Part shown: positions 45,343-53,298 of the stretch, in pieces
How the letters are laid out: each line of letters opens with the position of its first letter
Position numbering within the stretch: position 1 is the first letter of the stretch
Assembly (NCBI RefSeq): GCF_023698535.1
Contig: NZ_JALJCL010000007.1
Span: forward strand, 1 to 64,000
Source: Halorientalis regularis
GTDB lineage: Archaea > Halobacteriota > Halobacteria > Halobacteriales > Haloarculaceae
DNA length: 64,000 bases
Direction of reading: 5' to 3'
Translations under genes and position numbers: made by a program
Notes under the pieces: model-generated
The model's database searches: none
Told to the model about the DNA's origin: nothing
What the model saw: only the letters and a program-made list of their open reading frames with translations

Positions 45343-46380
45343 TCAGACCAGTGAGTAGATGTGAGTCTCGTAGGTTTCCCGGACGCGACTGCCCCAGTTG
45401 TGGGTGTATGTGTCGATTACGTCCGACGCCACGTCGCCACGGAGGTACTTGACGATACCACGGTCCCCCGTCCGGTCACGGAGGTGCGTCGTGAAGAAGT
45501 GTCGGAAGTAGTGTGGTGTGACGTTCTCGTCGGCCCCGCCGCCGGTCCGGTACCAGCCCATGCGTTCGGCGTTCGTGGCGACGATGTGGTGGACGGCGTC
45601 GATAGTGACGCGTTCGCCCCAGTTACGGCTCGTGCTGACGAATACCGGTTCGGCCGGGGAGACGGGGTCCGGTCGGACGGCGAGCCACTGCTCCAGTGTC
45701 GCTTTCAGCTCCGCGTCGACGGGGACGACCGTCGCACGTTTGCGTTTGTTCGACGCGTCGCGGCGCTCACCGTTGATTCGCTCACCGCGTGCGGGTGCGT
45801 CGTCGACGTAGATGGAGTCCGGACGGCCCTGTAACTGGGGTCGAACCTCGTCGATCCCGTCGTCCGACAGGGCCACGCCGTCCAGGTTGAGGTCACGAGC
45901 GTCGAGATTGCACAGTTCGCCGGATCGCATCCCCGTCTTGAGCAGCGTCGTCACGATAGCGTCGGCCAGCGGATGCTGGATCGTCTCGACGAATCCCCGC
46001 ATCTCTTCCACGGAGAGGTCGCGCCTGGTCGGATCGGTGTGGATCGACTCGTCCATCTCCTCGATGACGACGGTCATCGGATTCGCGTCGAACACGCCGA
46101 CCTGCACCATGTACGAGTAAAACCGGTGGAGGTAGGAGGCGTAGGTCGCGATGGAACTCTCCGCGTGCGAGCCACGGAGCGTGTGAATCCAGGACATACA
46201 GTCCCGATAGGACGCTTCCTCGAGAGTTCCTAGCCCGTTCGCGTCGAGATACGTCTCGAACTCCCGGAGAACCCGGTCGTAGGAATTCCGTGTCCGGGCC
46301 GATTTGCCCTGGAATTCGATGTCCTGGAGGAAGTACGCCACTGGATCGTCCGGATTTTCCGCGGACTGTGCCTGGCTCAT
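45343..46380 (-). CDS. XerC/D-like tyrosine recombinase
   Basis: A 345-residue site-specific recombinase. A SAM-like N domain (FLQDIEFQGKSARTRNSYDR) is followed by a catalytic domain with Arg in GMRSGELCNLDARD, a basic NKRKRATVVPV stretch, His-x-x-Arg in TPHYFRHFFTTHL and the nucleophilic Tyr in VIDTYTHNW. ATG 46380 overlaps the stop of the DUF5805 gene (ATGA). No flanking repeats or cargo were seen, so a chromosome-maintenance role is as likely as mobile-element integration. Confidence 0.9.
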   Translation of the reverse strand: MSQAQSAENPDDPVAYFLQDIEFQGKSARTRNSYDRVLREFETYLDANGLGTLEEASYRDCMSWIHTLRGSHAESSIATYASYLHRFYSYMVQVGVFDANPMTVVIEEMDESIHTDPTRRDLSVEEMRGFVETIQHPLADAIVTTLLKTGMRSGELCNLDARDLNLDGVALSDDGIDEVRPQLQGRPDSIYVDDAPARGERINGERRDASNKRKRATVVPVDAELKATLEQWLAVRPDPVSPAEPVFVSTSRNWGERVTIDAVHHIVATNAERMGWYRTGGGADENVTPHYFRHFFTTHLRDRTGDRGIVKYLRGDVASDVIDTYTHNWGSRVRETYETHIYSLV

Positions 46381-46760
46381 CGATCCTCCAGAACGTAGCC
46401 GCCCTGTCGTGGGCTGTGCTGAATGCGCTGGCTCTCCTGGAGAGTCCGCTCTAGCTCCGATTCGATGTCGTCGGTCACGGCGGTCACGAGGTCGTCCCAG
46501 GAGCAACAGCCCCGCTCGCGCAGTTCAGCGACGATCTGCGCCTCCAGACCCTGATCGCTCTCGGCCGATGGATTTGTGGACGTGTCTCCATCGATGCCGC
46601 CCTCGAAGCCCCGACGACCGGCCTGAACCATCGACCGAACGAACTCGCTGAGACTCATGTCCATCCGGTCGGCCTGTCGGTCCCACTCCTCTTTTTGATA
46701 CGCCGGGACGTACGTCCGAACGCTGGCCCGAGATGTGTCGACATCACCGTCAGCAGACAT
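46377..46760 (-). CDS. DUF5805-family ribbon-helix-helix-like protein
   Basis: A 127-residue haloarchaeal protein. The first 55 residues (VRTYVPAYQKEEWDRQADRM, then DMSLSEFVRSMVQAGRRGF) resemble a ribbon-helix-helix DNA-binding fold. The rest is an acidic stretch ending in ERTLQESQRIQHSPRQGGYV, which resembles a small winged-helix. It overlaps the recombinase, so it is probably a recombination directionality factor or regulator (inference). Confidence 0.75.
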   Translation of the reverse strand: MSADGDVDTSRASVRTYVPAYQKEEWDRQADRMDMSLSEFVRSMVQAGRRGFEGGIDGDTSTNPSAESDQGLEAQIVAELRERGCCSWDDLVTAVTDDIESELERTLQESQRIQHSPRQGGYVLEDR

Positions 46761-47167
46761 ATTCGATTACTCGACCGCCGGTGACTAAAGCTTGTTCCCA
46801 CTACTGCGAATAAATGACCTTATTTGGTTCTGTAGCACTCTCTATCCGGCGTCAAGTTTTGATTATTTGTCTCTTTAGTACTACAGTGGATCATCAGTAG
46901 TGCCAGAGGCCAGGATATTATTTTGGTTCCCTCGACGAGTACGGACGACCACCGGACGGGCGGGATAGGGCATCTATCGACCTGACCCCCAGGGTCGATG
47001 GCCCGAAGTTCGCCCTGCAGTGAATCCCACTTTCACTCGCCGCGCCACTCGTGAGGAATCGACTCTCTGCGCGATATGTGATCCGAGCAGTCGGCATCAG
47101 TGACGGACCTCCGACCACGACAGAGGACACGAAGTCTCGAAAGGCTGCCGCCAGCGGTCGTCGCAGG
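46761..47167. other. Intergenic region with no supported gene
   Basis: About 400 bases upstream of the DUF5805 gene. The part near 46790-46890 is AT-rich and contains TATA-like elements for the DUF5805 gene (for example ctttagt at about 46785 in minus orientation). The rest is ordinary GC-rich DNA with only unremarkable short frames, including a 70-codon minus-strand frame at 46918-47130 with no recognisable features. Confidence 0.35.
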
Positions 47168-47251
47168 TTAGTCGTGTAAACCGTATCTGGCTATAAGCAA
47201 GACGATGCTCGTTACGAGGGAGAGAGTGGTTAGGATACCGTCACGTTCCAT
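47168..47251 (-). CDS. Putative 27-residue single-span membrane peptide
   Basis: A short frame from ATG 47251 to TAA. The peptide is MERDGILTTLSLVTSIVLLI followed by ARYGLHD: a charged start, one hydrophobic helix of about 16 residues, and a short charged tail. It starts 18 bases after the DUF7560 stop on the same strand, as a second gene of that unit. It is too short for statistical support and may not be translated. Confidence 0.4.
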   Translation of the reverse strand: MERDGILTTLSLVTSIVLLIARYGLHD

Positions 47252-47269
47252 GGGCCCGGCGCGGGGCGA

Positions 47270-47422
47270 TCACTCGGTTGAAAACTCGGCACTGGTCACG
47301 GTGGCACTGCAGATCACACAGCCTTTCTCGATGAGGGTCTCACGCATCGCGTCGTTGACCTCCAGCGACTCACCGCACTCGTCGCAAACGAACCGATACT
47401 CCGCGGCCCCGTTTTCGACCAT
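47270..47422 (-). CDS. DUF7560-family zinc-ribbon mini-protein
   Basis: A 50-residue protein from ATG 47422. The N half is YRFVCDECGESLEVNDAMRE and the C half TLIEKGCVICSATVTSAEF, giving two CxxC pairs, a treble-clef/zinc-ribbon pattern. A TATA box (minus strand catttatcc) lies about 27-31 bases upstream, fitting a leaderless start. It matches the small haloarchaeal zinc-ribbon family DUF7560; its function is unknown. A degraded paralogue is 0.7 kb away at 48106. Confidence 0.75.
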   Translation of the reverse strand: MVENGAAEYRFVCDECGESLEVNDAMRETLIEKGCVICSATVTSAEFSTE

Positions 47423-47447
47423 CCGTACGGGGTGTATGCGTCCAAGG

Positions 47448-47456
47448 GATAAATGA
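47448..47456 (-). promoter_or_regulatory. TATA box of the DUF7560 gene
   Basis: On the minus strand this reads tcatttatc. It lies 26-34 bases before ATG 47422, consistent with leaderless transcription. Confidence 0.55.
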
Positions 47457-47577
47457 AGCCCTCTGTTTCCAGCCGAGCGGGAATTGGGCTCGCTGGCCGG
47501 GGACTGGGTTTCTCAGCTCGTAAGAATCACTGGAGCGCTTATCGCGAACCGCGTTGTACGATCACTCGTGGGGAACA

Positions 47578-47994
47578 ATGTACGACGTAATACTCGCTGC
47601 GACTGACGGAAGCGCACCGGCGAACCGGGGAATCGAACACGCATTGAGTCTCGGGTCCAGGGACGACGCCGTCGTCCACGTCATCTCGGTCGTCGATACG
47701 GGCCGGTACGGCGAGCCGGCGCTGTCCAGCACGGAACTGGTCCTCGAAGAGCTCGAGGACCGCGCGCGCGAACATCTGGACGAGGTCGCCGAGCGAGCGG
47801 ATGCGATGGACGTAGATATCGTTACGAAGACTTGCCACGGCGAACCCCACGAGGAAATCGTCGCGTACGCCGACGAGGTCGACGCCGACCTGACATTGCT
47901 CGGCAAACAGGGGCAGTCACAGACCGGCCACCACATCGGGAGCGTCGCAAACAGGGTCGTCGACCGGTGTGACCGACCGGTACAGCTCGCCTGA
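47578..47994 (+). CDS. Universal stress protein (UspA family)
   Basis: A 138-residue single-domain UspA. MYDVILAATDGSAPANRGIE at the N terminus and LLGKQGQSQTGHHIGSVANR near the end match the family. The ATP-binding G-2x-G-9x-G(S/T) pattern is only partly preserved (GKQGQSQTGHHIGSVA). A stress-response role is inferred. ATG 47578 (MYDVI) was chosen over an upstream start at 47554. A TATA-like gcttatcg lies at about 47537. Confidence 0.88.
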   Translation: MYDVILAATDGSAPANRGIEHALSLGSRDDAVVHVISVVDTGRYGEPALSSTELVLEELEDRAREHLDEVAERADAMDVDIVTKTCHGEPHEEIVAYADEVDADLTLLGKQGQSQTGHHIGSVANRVVDRCDRPVQLA

Positions 47995-48105
47995 GTCGAA
48001 CGGGCCGTCGGAAACCGGCTCGTCGACGTTTTTCGAGTCGGCTGTTCCCACTGCGTCGGCGGAAGCGAATCGCCGTTATCAGGTGACGGCGTAGGACGAG
48101 CTATT

Positions 48106-48326
48106 ATGGCCGCTGTACCGAACTGGACCTTCGCCTGACCGGAGTGTGGCGAGTCGATCCCGGTGAACTGGTCGGTACGGAACCCACTCGTGGAAAACGG
48201 CTGCGTGGTCTGTGGGGCGAGCGTGTCGAAAGCGCGTTCTCGTCGTCGGTCGCGAGCGGGGAAGCGCCAGCCTTGCGCGACAGTCTCGCCGTGGGACGGA
48301 CAAGTATTAATTGGACACTGCTGTAG
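48106..48326 (+). pseudogene. Degraded DUF7560 zinc-ribbon gene (in-frame UGA and frameshift)
   Basis: From ATG 48106 the frame reads MAAVPNWTFA, then a TGA (48136-48138), then PECGESIPVNWSVRNPLVEN and GCVVCGASVSK. The stop falls exactly where the first Cys of the zinc ribbon (TGC) is expected. After VSK the family-like continuation (SAFSSSVASGE) is in a different frame and ends at TAG 48326. Two lesions in one small gene argue for a pseudogene. It would otherwise be similar to the intact DUF7560 gene at 47270. Confidence 0.65.
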
Positions 48327-48341
48327 TGGGGGTGCGAACAA

Positions 48342-48803
48342 ATGGCTCTGGATCAGCAGACATCGCTGTCGGAGGACGAGACCGATACGGTCCTCGCCCG
48401 CCACGAAACGGGGGTCCTCTCGCTGGCGCGTGACGACGAGCCGTACGCGATCCCGATCTCGTACGGATACGACAGCGACGAACGACGGTTCTATCTTCGT
48501 CTCGTCTCGACGCCCGGCAGTGAGAAACGGCAGTTTTTGAGTTCAACGCCGCGGGTGCGTCTCGTCGTCTACGAGAACGAACACGGCGTCTACCGAAGTG
48601 TCGTCGCAGTCGGCAGACTCGAAGAGATACCGCGGTCGGAGCTGACCGTCGAACACATCGAGCAGTACGGCGAGGCCAAACGCCCGCTGTTCGAGATCTG
48701 GGGCGAGTCCAAGGAGGATCTCGACATCCAGCTCTACCAGCTCGATCCCGACGAGCTGAGCGGACGACACGTCGACGTGGACGAGGCACTCGAATCGTCC
48801 TGA
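48342..48803 (+). CDS. Pyridoxamine 5'-phosphate oxidase-family (FMN split-barrel) protein
   Basis: A 153-residue split-barrel protein. GVLSLARDDEPYAIPISYGY (FMN-binding strand pair) and RLVSTPGSEKRQFLSSTPRV are characteristic; the C half is VYRSVVAVGRLEEIPRSELT and an acidic tail. These haloarchaeal proteins probably bind FMN or haem and reduce small molecules; the substrate is unknown. A TATA-like gtattaatt precedes it at about 48304, inside the end of the DUF7560 pseudogene. Confidence 0.88.
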   Translation: MALDQQTSLSEDETDTVLARHETGVLSLARDDEPYAIPISYGYDSDERRFYLRLVSTPGSEKRQFLSSTPRVRLVVYENEHGVYRSVVAVGRLEEIPRSELTVEHIEQYGEAKRPLFEIWGESKEDLDIQLYQLDPDELSGRHVDVDEALESS

Positions 48804-48912
48804 TGGAACGGCTGCACTCCGACGACTTCTCGATCCGTGGGAACGTTACTGGGGGATTATCCGCCAGTCGGCCGTCCGGTCGAACGAGCCACGCGGCCCG
48901 AGGGTAATCACG

Positions 48913-49140
48913 ATGAGTACACACGCGACCGACGACGACGACGTTCGAGACGCGGCACCGCTCCCGATCCCCGCAGATGACGCGGCGGACGCCGTGTCGC
49001 TCGCGGCCGAAATCGTCGTCTCCCGCGACCATCCGGCCGAGTGTACTCTCTACCCGGCCGATGCGAGCGGGATGGAACTGATGACTTCCTGGATCACCGC
49101 CCGGGAGGGATCGTTCGTGAGCCTCGAACGGATGCGGTAA
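48913..49140 (+). CDS. DUF7511-family small haloarchaeal protein
   Basis: A 75-residue acidic protein with a low-complexity N terminus (about 25 residues) and a conserved-looking C half: SRDHPAECTLYPADASGMEL, then MTSWITAREGSFVSLERMR. This pattern of ECTxxPADA...TxWIxAxEGSxVxL matches the haloarchaeal DUF7511 proteins as I remember them. Its function is unknown. It stands between the PPOX-like gene and the UbiB-like kinase. Confidence 0.7.
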   Translation: MSTHATDDDDVRDAAPLPIPADDAADAVSLAAEIVVSRDHPAECTLYPADASGMELMTSWITAREGSFVSLERMR

Positions 49141-49276
49141 CGCGGTTCGGACGGCCAGCGGGGCCCCAGAAGGCCCCGGAAGCCCCGAGAGACGGAGCCC
49201 CCACAGATATGCGTAGATCACTGGAACGTGAAACCATGAACTGTCGACACAGAGACGAGACGGGTTCTCAGAGGCG

Positions 49277-50845
49277 ATGATCGGGTTCCTTCGCCGGTAT
49301 CTGGTCGTTGTGATTCGGTTTCTGCCGTTCGCCGTCGCCGTCCTCAGGGACCGGCGTCGGTTCCTCTTGTTCGGTGGACCGAGACGACTCGACGAGGCTG
49401 ATCACCGCCGTCGTGCCGAACGGATGCGGGACACGATGCTCGAACTCGGTCCGGCGTTCGTCAAGGTCGGTCAAGTGCTCTCGACGCGTCCCGATATCGT
49501 CCCACCCGTCTATGCGGACGTGTTCGCCACACTCCAGGACGAAATCCCCGAAGACGCAGGTGGCAATCCGCGTACAGTCGTCGAGGCTGCACTCGCGGAC
49601 GACCTCGACCTCTCGACGCTGGAGACCGTCGCCGGCGGCTCGCTCGCGTACGTCTATACGGTCGCGTACGAGGGCGACCGGATCGCGCTGAAGGTCCGTC
49701 GTCCGGGATTGAAGCCGATCATCGAGCGGGACCTCCGGGTGGTCCGGGCGCTGGTGCCGGTGATCAGCGTCTTCGTCGACGAACGTCAGGAGTACTCCAT
49801 TCGCAACGCCGCCGACGACTTCGAGGAGATCATCCTCGACGAACTCGACTTCGACCGGGAGCGTCGGATCATGGCCGACGTGCGTGCGAACGTCGCCGAC
49901 GACGAGCGCGTCGTCGTTCCGACGGCCTACGAGGAACTGTCCTCCGAGCGTATCCTGGCGATGGACTACCTGACAGGCCGCAAGATCACCGACGAGAACG
50001 CCTTCGACGGACTGGACGTGACCCCCCACGAGATGGCCGAACGGATCGCGACGGTGTATCTGGAGATGGGGCTGGTCGACGGCGTGTTCCACGCGGATCC
50101 ACACCCCGGAAACCTCTCAGTCACGGAGAGCGGGGAGCTGTTGATCTACGATTTCGGCATGAGCGAACGGCTCCCCGAACGCGTACGCGGGGACATCGTC
50201 GACCTCTACCGGGCGCTCGTGAGGCGGGACGTTCACGAACTGGTCGACGCGCTGATCGCACTGGACGTACTCGACCCCGACGTCGACCGCGCCGAGGTCG
50301 GTCGCGTGCTGGAACTGGTCATCGAGAACCTCGAAGGCCGGTCGGAGATTACCTGGCGGGCGATCATCACCGAGTTGACGACGATGTTGCAGGACTTTCC
50401 ATTCCGGATTCCGCCCGACGTGATGTTGCTCGTCCGTGTCGGCACCGTCGGCGAGGGAGTCTGTCGCCAGCTCGACCCAGAGTTCGACTTTCTGGTTGTC
50501 ATCCGCCGATTCCTCGTCGAACAGGGGTTCATCGAACGGGAACTCGAAGGGATGGTCGAGGAAGCCTGGTCCGACGCCCAGCGGTCACTGCCAGCGCTCA
50601 CGCGCCTCCCCGCGAGACTCGACCGGACGCTGGACCAGCTGGAGCGCGGCGAGCTGGTCGTCCGGACCGAACCGGCCGACGGCCGGTCGCCGGAGGATCG
50701 ACACCTGGGGTACGCCGTCCTGGCGGGCGCACTCATCATCGCGGCGTCGATCCTGACGTTCCAGAGCGGTCCGTACGCGGTCGTCACGGGTGTCCTGGCT
50801 GCCGTCGTCTCGCTGACGTATCTGGTTGCTCGGCGAGTTACCTGA
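49277..50845 (+). CDS. ABC1/UbiB-family (AarF) protein kinase-like protein
   Basis: A 522-residue atypical kinase. The diagnostic KxGQ motif is FVKVGQVLSTRPDIVP, with LDYE-like IILDELDFDRE, HADPHPGNLSV (catalytic-loop type) and YDFGMSERL (metal-binding DFG). The alanine-rich loop of UbiB kinases reads GGSLAYVYTV, an atypical form. Two hydrophobic helices end the protein (about 475-520), anchoring it in the membrane. Family members support isoprenoid-quinone or lipid metabolism; the exact role in haloarchaea is open. Confidence 0.92.
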   Translation: MIGFLRRYLVVVIRFLPFAVAVLRDRRRFLLFGGPRRLDEADHRRRAERMRDTMLELGPAFVKVGQVLSTRPDIVPPVYADVFATLQDEIPEDAGGNPRTVVEAALADDLDLSTLETVAGGSLAYVYTVAYEGDRIALKVRRPGLKPIIERDLRVVRALVPVISVFVDERQEYSIRNAADDFEEIILDELDFDRERRIMADVRANVADDERVVVPTAYEELSSERILAMDYLTGRKITDENAFDGLDVTPHEMAERIATVYLEMGLVDGVFHADPHPGNLSVTESGELLIYDFGMSERLPERVRGDIVDLYRALVRRDVHELVDALIALDVLDPDVDRAEVGRVLELVIENLEGRSEITWRAIITELTTMLQDFPFRIPPDVMLLVRVGTVGEGVCRQLDPEFDFLVVIRRFLVEQGFIERELEGMVEEAWSDAQRSLPALTRLPARLDRTLDQLERGELVVRTEPADGRSPEDRHLGYAVLAGALIIAASILTFQSGPYAVVTGVLAAVVSLTYLVARRVT

Positions 50846-50913
50846 CAGGGGGTGTTTCCAGGGCGTGAGAAGATCGGCGTCGTTTTTCTTCGTGGTATCC
50901 CAAGACCCCGAAC

Positions 50914-51285
50914 ACGTCCGAGACGACACTGTACGAACGGCTGGGCGGCAGAGACGGCATTCGAGCTGTCGTCGACGACTTCTACGACCGACTCGTCGCC
51001 GACGAGCGGCTGGGGCCGTTCTTCGAGGCCGCGGACGTGGAGCGATTACGCCGGACGCAGACGGACTTCCTCTGTGAGGCCGCCGGTGGGCCGGAGACGT
51101 ACGATGCGGAGCCGGTACGGGAGGCACACCTGCACGTTCCCTTCGAACCGGCGGACATCGAGCGGGCGGTCGGGTTGCTGCGAGAGGGCCTCGCCGCCTT
51201 CGACGTGCCCGAGGACGACGCCGAGGCGGTCGTCGAGGCCGTCGCCGCGTACGAGGAAGAATTGCTCGACAGCCTCCCGGGGTGA
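50914..51285 (+). pseudogene. Group 1 truncated haemoglobin with ACG in place of the start codon
   Basis: The frame encodes a complete trHb: xSETTLYERLGGRDGIRAVV, then DDFYDRLVADERLGPFFEAA, RTQTDFLCEAAGGPETY and REAHLHVPFEPADIERAVG; 123 residues plus stop. The codon in the Met position is ACG (50914-50916) and there is no in-frame ATG, GTG or TTG upstream before a TGA at 50866. GTG 51037 would remove the first 40 residues including the B helix. It is either a start-codon-loss pseudogene or a non-canonical ACG start. Coding frame is otherwise intact. Confidence 0.7.
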
Positions 51286-51326
51286 CCTGTACACTGAAGT
51301 GACTTGCCGGAAAACGTTCGGTACCG

Positions 51327-51962
51327 ATGTCGTCCGGGATACGAGCGACGGTCGAGTTTTCCACGCCCGATATCTGTCCGGTCGTGGAACACGCCACCGA
51401 AGCGGAGACGACGGTCGATTCGGTAGCGACCAGTGTCCGTCCCTCGACGGACGTTCAGTGTGCCACGGAGTTCTCGATCGACGCGGAGTACGAACCCGAG
51501 GGCGATCTCAAACCGGTGTTCTCCCACGGATCTACCACGCGATACCGGATCGCTCACGGCGAGGGTGTGACCTGTCCCTGTGAGTGTCTCGGCCAATTCG
51601 GCTGTCCCGTCACCCGGTACGTCGCTCGTGAGGGGCGACTGACGGTCGTTTTCCACGCAGCCGATTACGACGAACTCCAGACCGTCGTCGGGGAACTCCG
51701 TGAGCGGTTCCCGGAGATCAACATCAAGCGCTTCGTCCGGGCCCCGGCCGGCGAGACCGCCGAGGACTCCGTCCTCGTCGACCGGAGCAAACTCACCGAC
51801 CGCCAACTGGAAGTGCTGGAGACGGCACACGAGATGGGCTACTTCGAGAACCCGCGACGGGCCAACGCGACGGAGGTGGCCGCGGAACTCGACATCAACC
51901 CCTCGACCTTTCGCGAACACCTCTCGGCCGCCGAGACGAAACTGCTCGGTGACCTGCTCTGA
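51327..51962 (+). CDS. HTH_10 (bacterio-opsin activator-type) transcriptional regulator
   Basis: A 211-residue protein. The C-terminal HTH_10 domain is clear: LTDRQLEVLETAHEMGYFEN, then RRANATEVAAELDINPSTFR and EHLSAAETKLL. The N-terminal sensor domain has a cysteine cluster (GVTCPCECLGQFGCPVTRY) with four Cys in 13 residues, suggesting metal or redox sensing. It starts 41 bases after the truncated haemoglobin on the same strand; regulation of that gene by oxygen or NO is a possible link, but only inferred. Confidence 0.88.
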   Translation: MSSGIRATVEFSTPDICPVVEHATEAETTVDSVATSVRPSTDVQCATEFSIDAEYEPEGDLKPVFSHGSTTRYRIAHGEGVTCPCECLGQFGCPVTRYVAREGRLTVVFHAADYDELQTVVGELRERFPEINIKRFVRAPAGETAEDSVLVDRSKLTDRQLEVLETAHEMGYFENPRRANATEVAAELDINPSTFREHLSAAETKLLGDLL

Positions 51963-52065
51963 CGACGGCCAACCTGAACCAGAACCGAACGACTTCGCCT
52001 CACGTATAAACCATCCCGGATACTTGGGCTGTCAGTTCCTCACCCTCGACGGTATTGTCACTAGT

Positions 52066-52458
52066 ATGAGTCAGTCACCGTCCGCAGTTTCGGCCGTAAA
52101 GTTCGCCGAGACCACCTCGAACGACGTGACCACCGTCGACAGTGCCGAGAACGTCCAGCACGTCCTCGACGCGCTCGACGACGCGGACTGCCGCGCCATT
52201 CTGGAGGCGACCAGCGAGGACGCACTCTCGGCGAACGAGGTCTCGGACACCTGCGACCTGCCGCTCTCGACGACCTACCGCAAACTCGAACTCCTGACAG
52301 ACGCCGGACTGCTCGCGGAGCGCACCCGCCTCTGCACGACCGGGAAACACAGCAGCGAGTACGTCCGCACAGTCGAGGACGTGGTCGTGTCGCTGGGTGC
52401 CAGCGGTGAGATGGGGCTCGAAGTGACCCAGCGTGCACGGTCACCCGGCGACCGCTGA
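52066..52458 (+). CDS. ArsR-like winged-helix transcriptional regulator
   Basis: A 130-residue protein. The winged helix spans about residues 30-100: HVLDALDDADCRAILEATSE, ALSANEVSDTCDLPLSTTYR, KLELLTDAGLLAERTRL and a wing with GKHSSEYVRTVEDV. Three Cys lie in or near the HTH but no CxC metal site. ATG 52066 was taken (MSQSPSAVS); a TATA box gtataaa is at 52004-52010, leaving a leader of about 30 bases. Confidence 0.85.
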   Translation: MSQSPSAVSAVKFAETTSNDVTTVDSAENVQHVLDALDDADCRAILEATSEDALSANEVSDTCDLPLSTTYRKLELLTDAGLLAERTRLCTTGKHSSEYVRTVEDVVVSLGASGEMGLEVTQRARSPGDR

Positions 52459-52491
52459 ATCGACTGCGGTCCCGTGCGGTCCCGTCGCCGA

Positions 52492-53220
52492 TCACTCTCC
52501 GTTCTGTCTGAGGTCCTCGTCGAGGAGCTCACCGCGGGTGTGCCAGGTCCGGGGGCGGCAACAGATCACGAGCGCACCGACGTACGACATCGCGACGATG
52601 GCAGTGACGACGGTCCCGGGAATCGTCCCGACAGCCGCGCTCGCGGGCCAGTCGGTGCCGGCGAAGGCGGTCACCCGAAGCAGCCACGCGCCGTTCAGCA
52701 CGGTGAAGATCGGGAAGTAGACCCGCCGGAGCCGGTGGGCGATGGCCTCTTCCGTGGAGATCTGTAGCCGGGGTGTGCGGTAGTCCTCGGCGAGTTCCTC
52801 GCGCCAGTCGCTATCTTCGAGGTCTTGGTTCGGATCGAGCCCGACGGCCCATACGTGTTCCTGCAGCTTTCGCACGCGGGAGCGCCACACGTCGTAGGCC
52901 CGGTAGCGCCGGGCCTCGATGAACAGGAACATCACGACCGCAGCGTGGCCGACGAGGATTACGTAGTGGGGGTTGGCCTCGCTGGAGAACGCCCACGTCA
53001 ACACGGCCGCGATCAGCAGGACCGCCCAGTTGGTCGTTCGGTCCAGCCGCTCGCGCCACAGCTTCATCCGGTGGATCTCGCCACGGTAGAGGTGCGCCAT
53101 GGCCGAACTCGGGCCCATCTCACGGTCGAGCAGCCCCGCACCGACACGCGGGTCGAGCCGCCGGTGGTCGTCGTCGAGCGTCTCCTCGCCCGCCCGCTCG
53201 TCCGACGAGTGGTCAGTCAT
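52492..53220 (-). CDS. DUF2270 membrane protein
   Basis: A 242-residue protein with four hydrophobic segments, in two pairs (TNWAVLLIAAVLTWAFSS and HYVILVGHAAVVMFLFIEAR; then VYFPIFTVLNGAWLLRV and a helix around PGTVVTAIVAMSYVGALVI). The middle is soluble. MAHLYRGEIHRMKLWRERLD is typical of the DUF2270 family. Function unknown. It converges with the ArsR-like gene and is 71 bases from the persulfide dioxygenase gene on the same strand. Confidence 0.85.
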   Translation of the reverse strand: MTDHSSDERAGEETLDDDHRRLDPRVGAGLLDREMGPSSAMAHLYRGEIHRMKLWRERLDRTTNWAVLLIAAVLTWAFSSEANPHYVILVGHAAVVMFLFIEARRYRAYDVWRSRVRKLQEHVWAVGLDPNQDLEDSDWREELAEDYRTPRLQISTEEAIAHRLRRVYFPIFTVLNGAWLLRVTAFAGTDWPASAAVGTIPGTVVTAIVAMSYVGALVICCRPRTWHTRGELLDEDLRQNGE

Positions 53221-53298
53221 GCCGATCCCTCGCGCGTTGTCGCATAGTCACGTGAATACTGTCCACTTGTATCAAAACTGTGGGCTGTGGTGGCGCGA

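Noticed and set aside
46918-47130. A 70-codon open frame on the minus strand
   Set aside because: Arg/Ser-rich composition typical of random frames in GC-rich DNA, no domain, no promoter at a useful distance.
48106-48326. Selenocysteine-encoding UGA in the DUF7560-like gene
   Set aside because: A second lesion (frame change) is needed to match the family, and haloarchaea are not known to make selenoproteins; kept as a point to check only.
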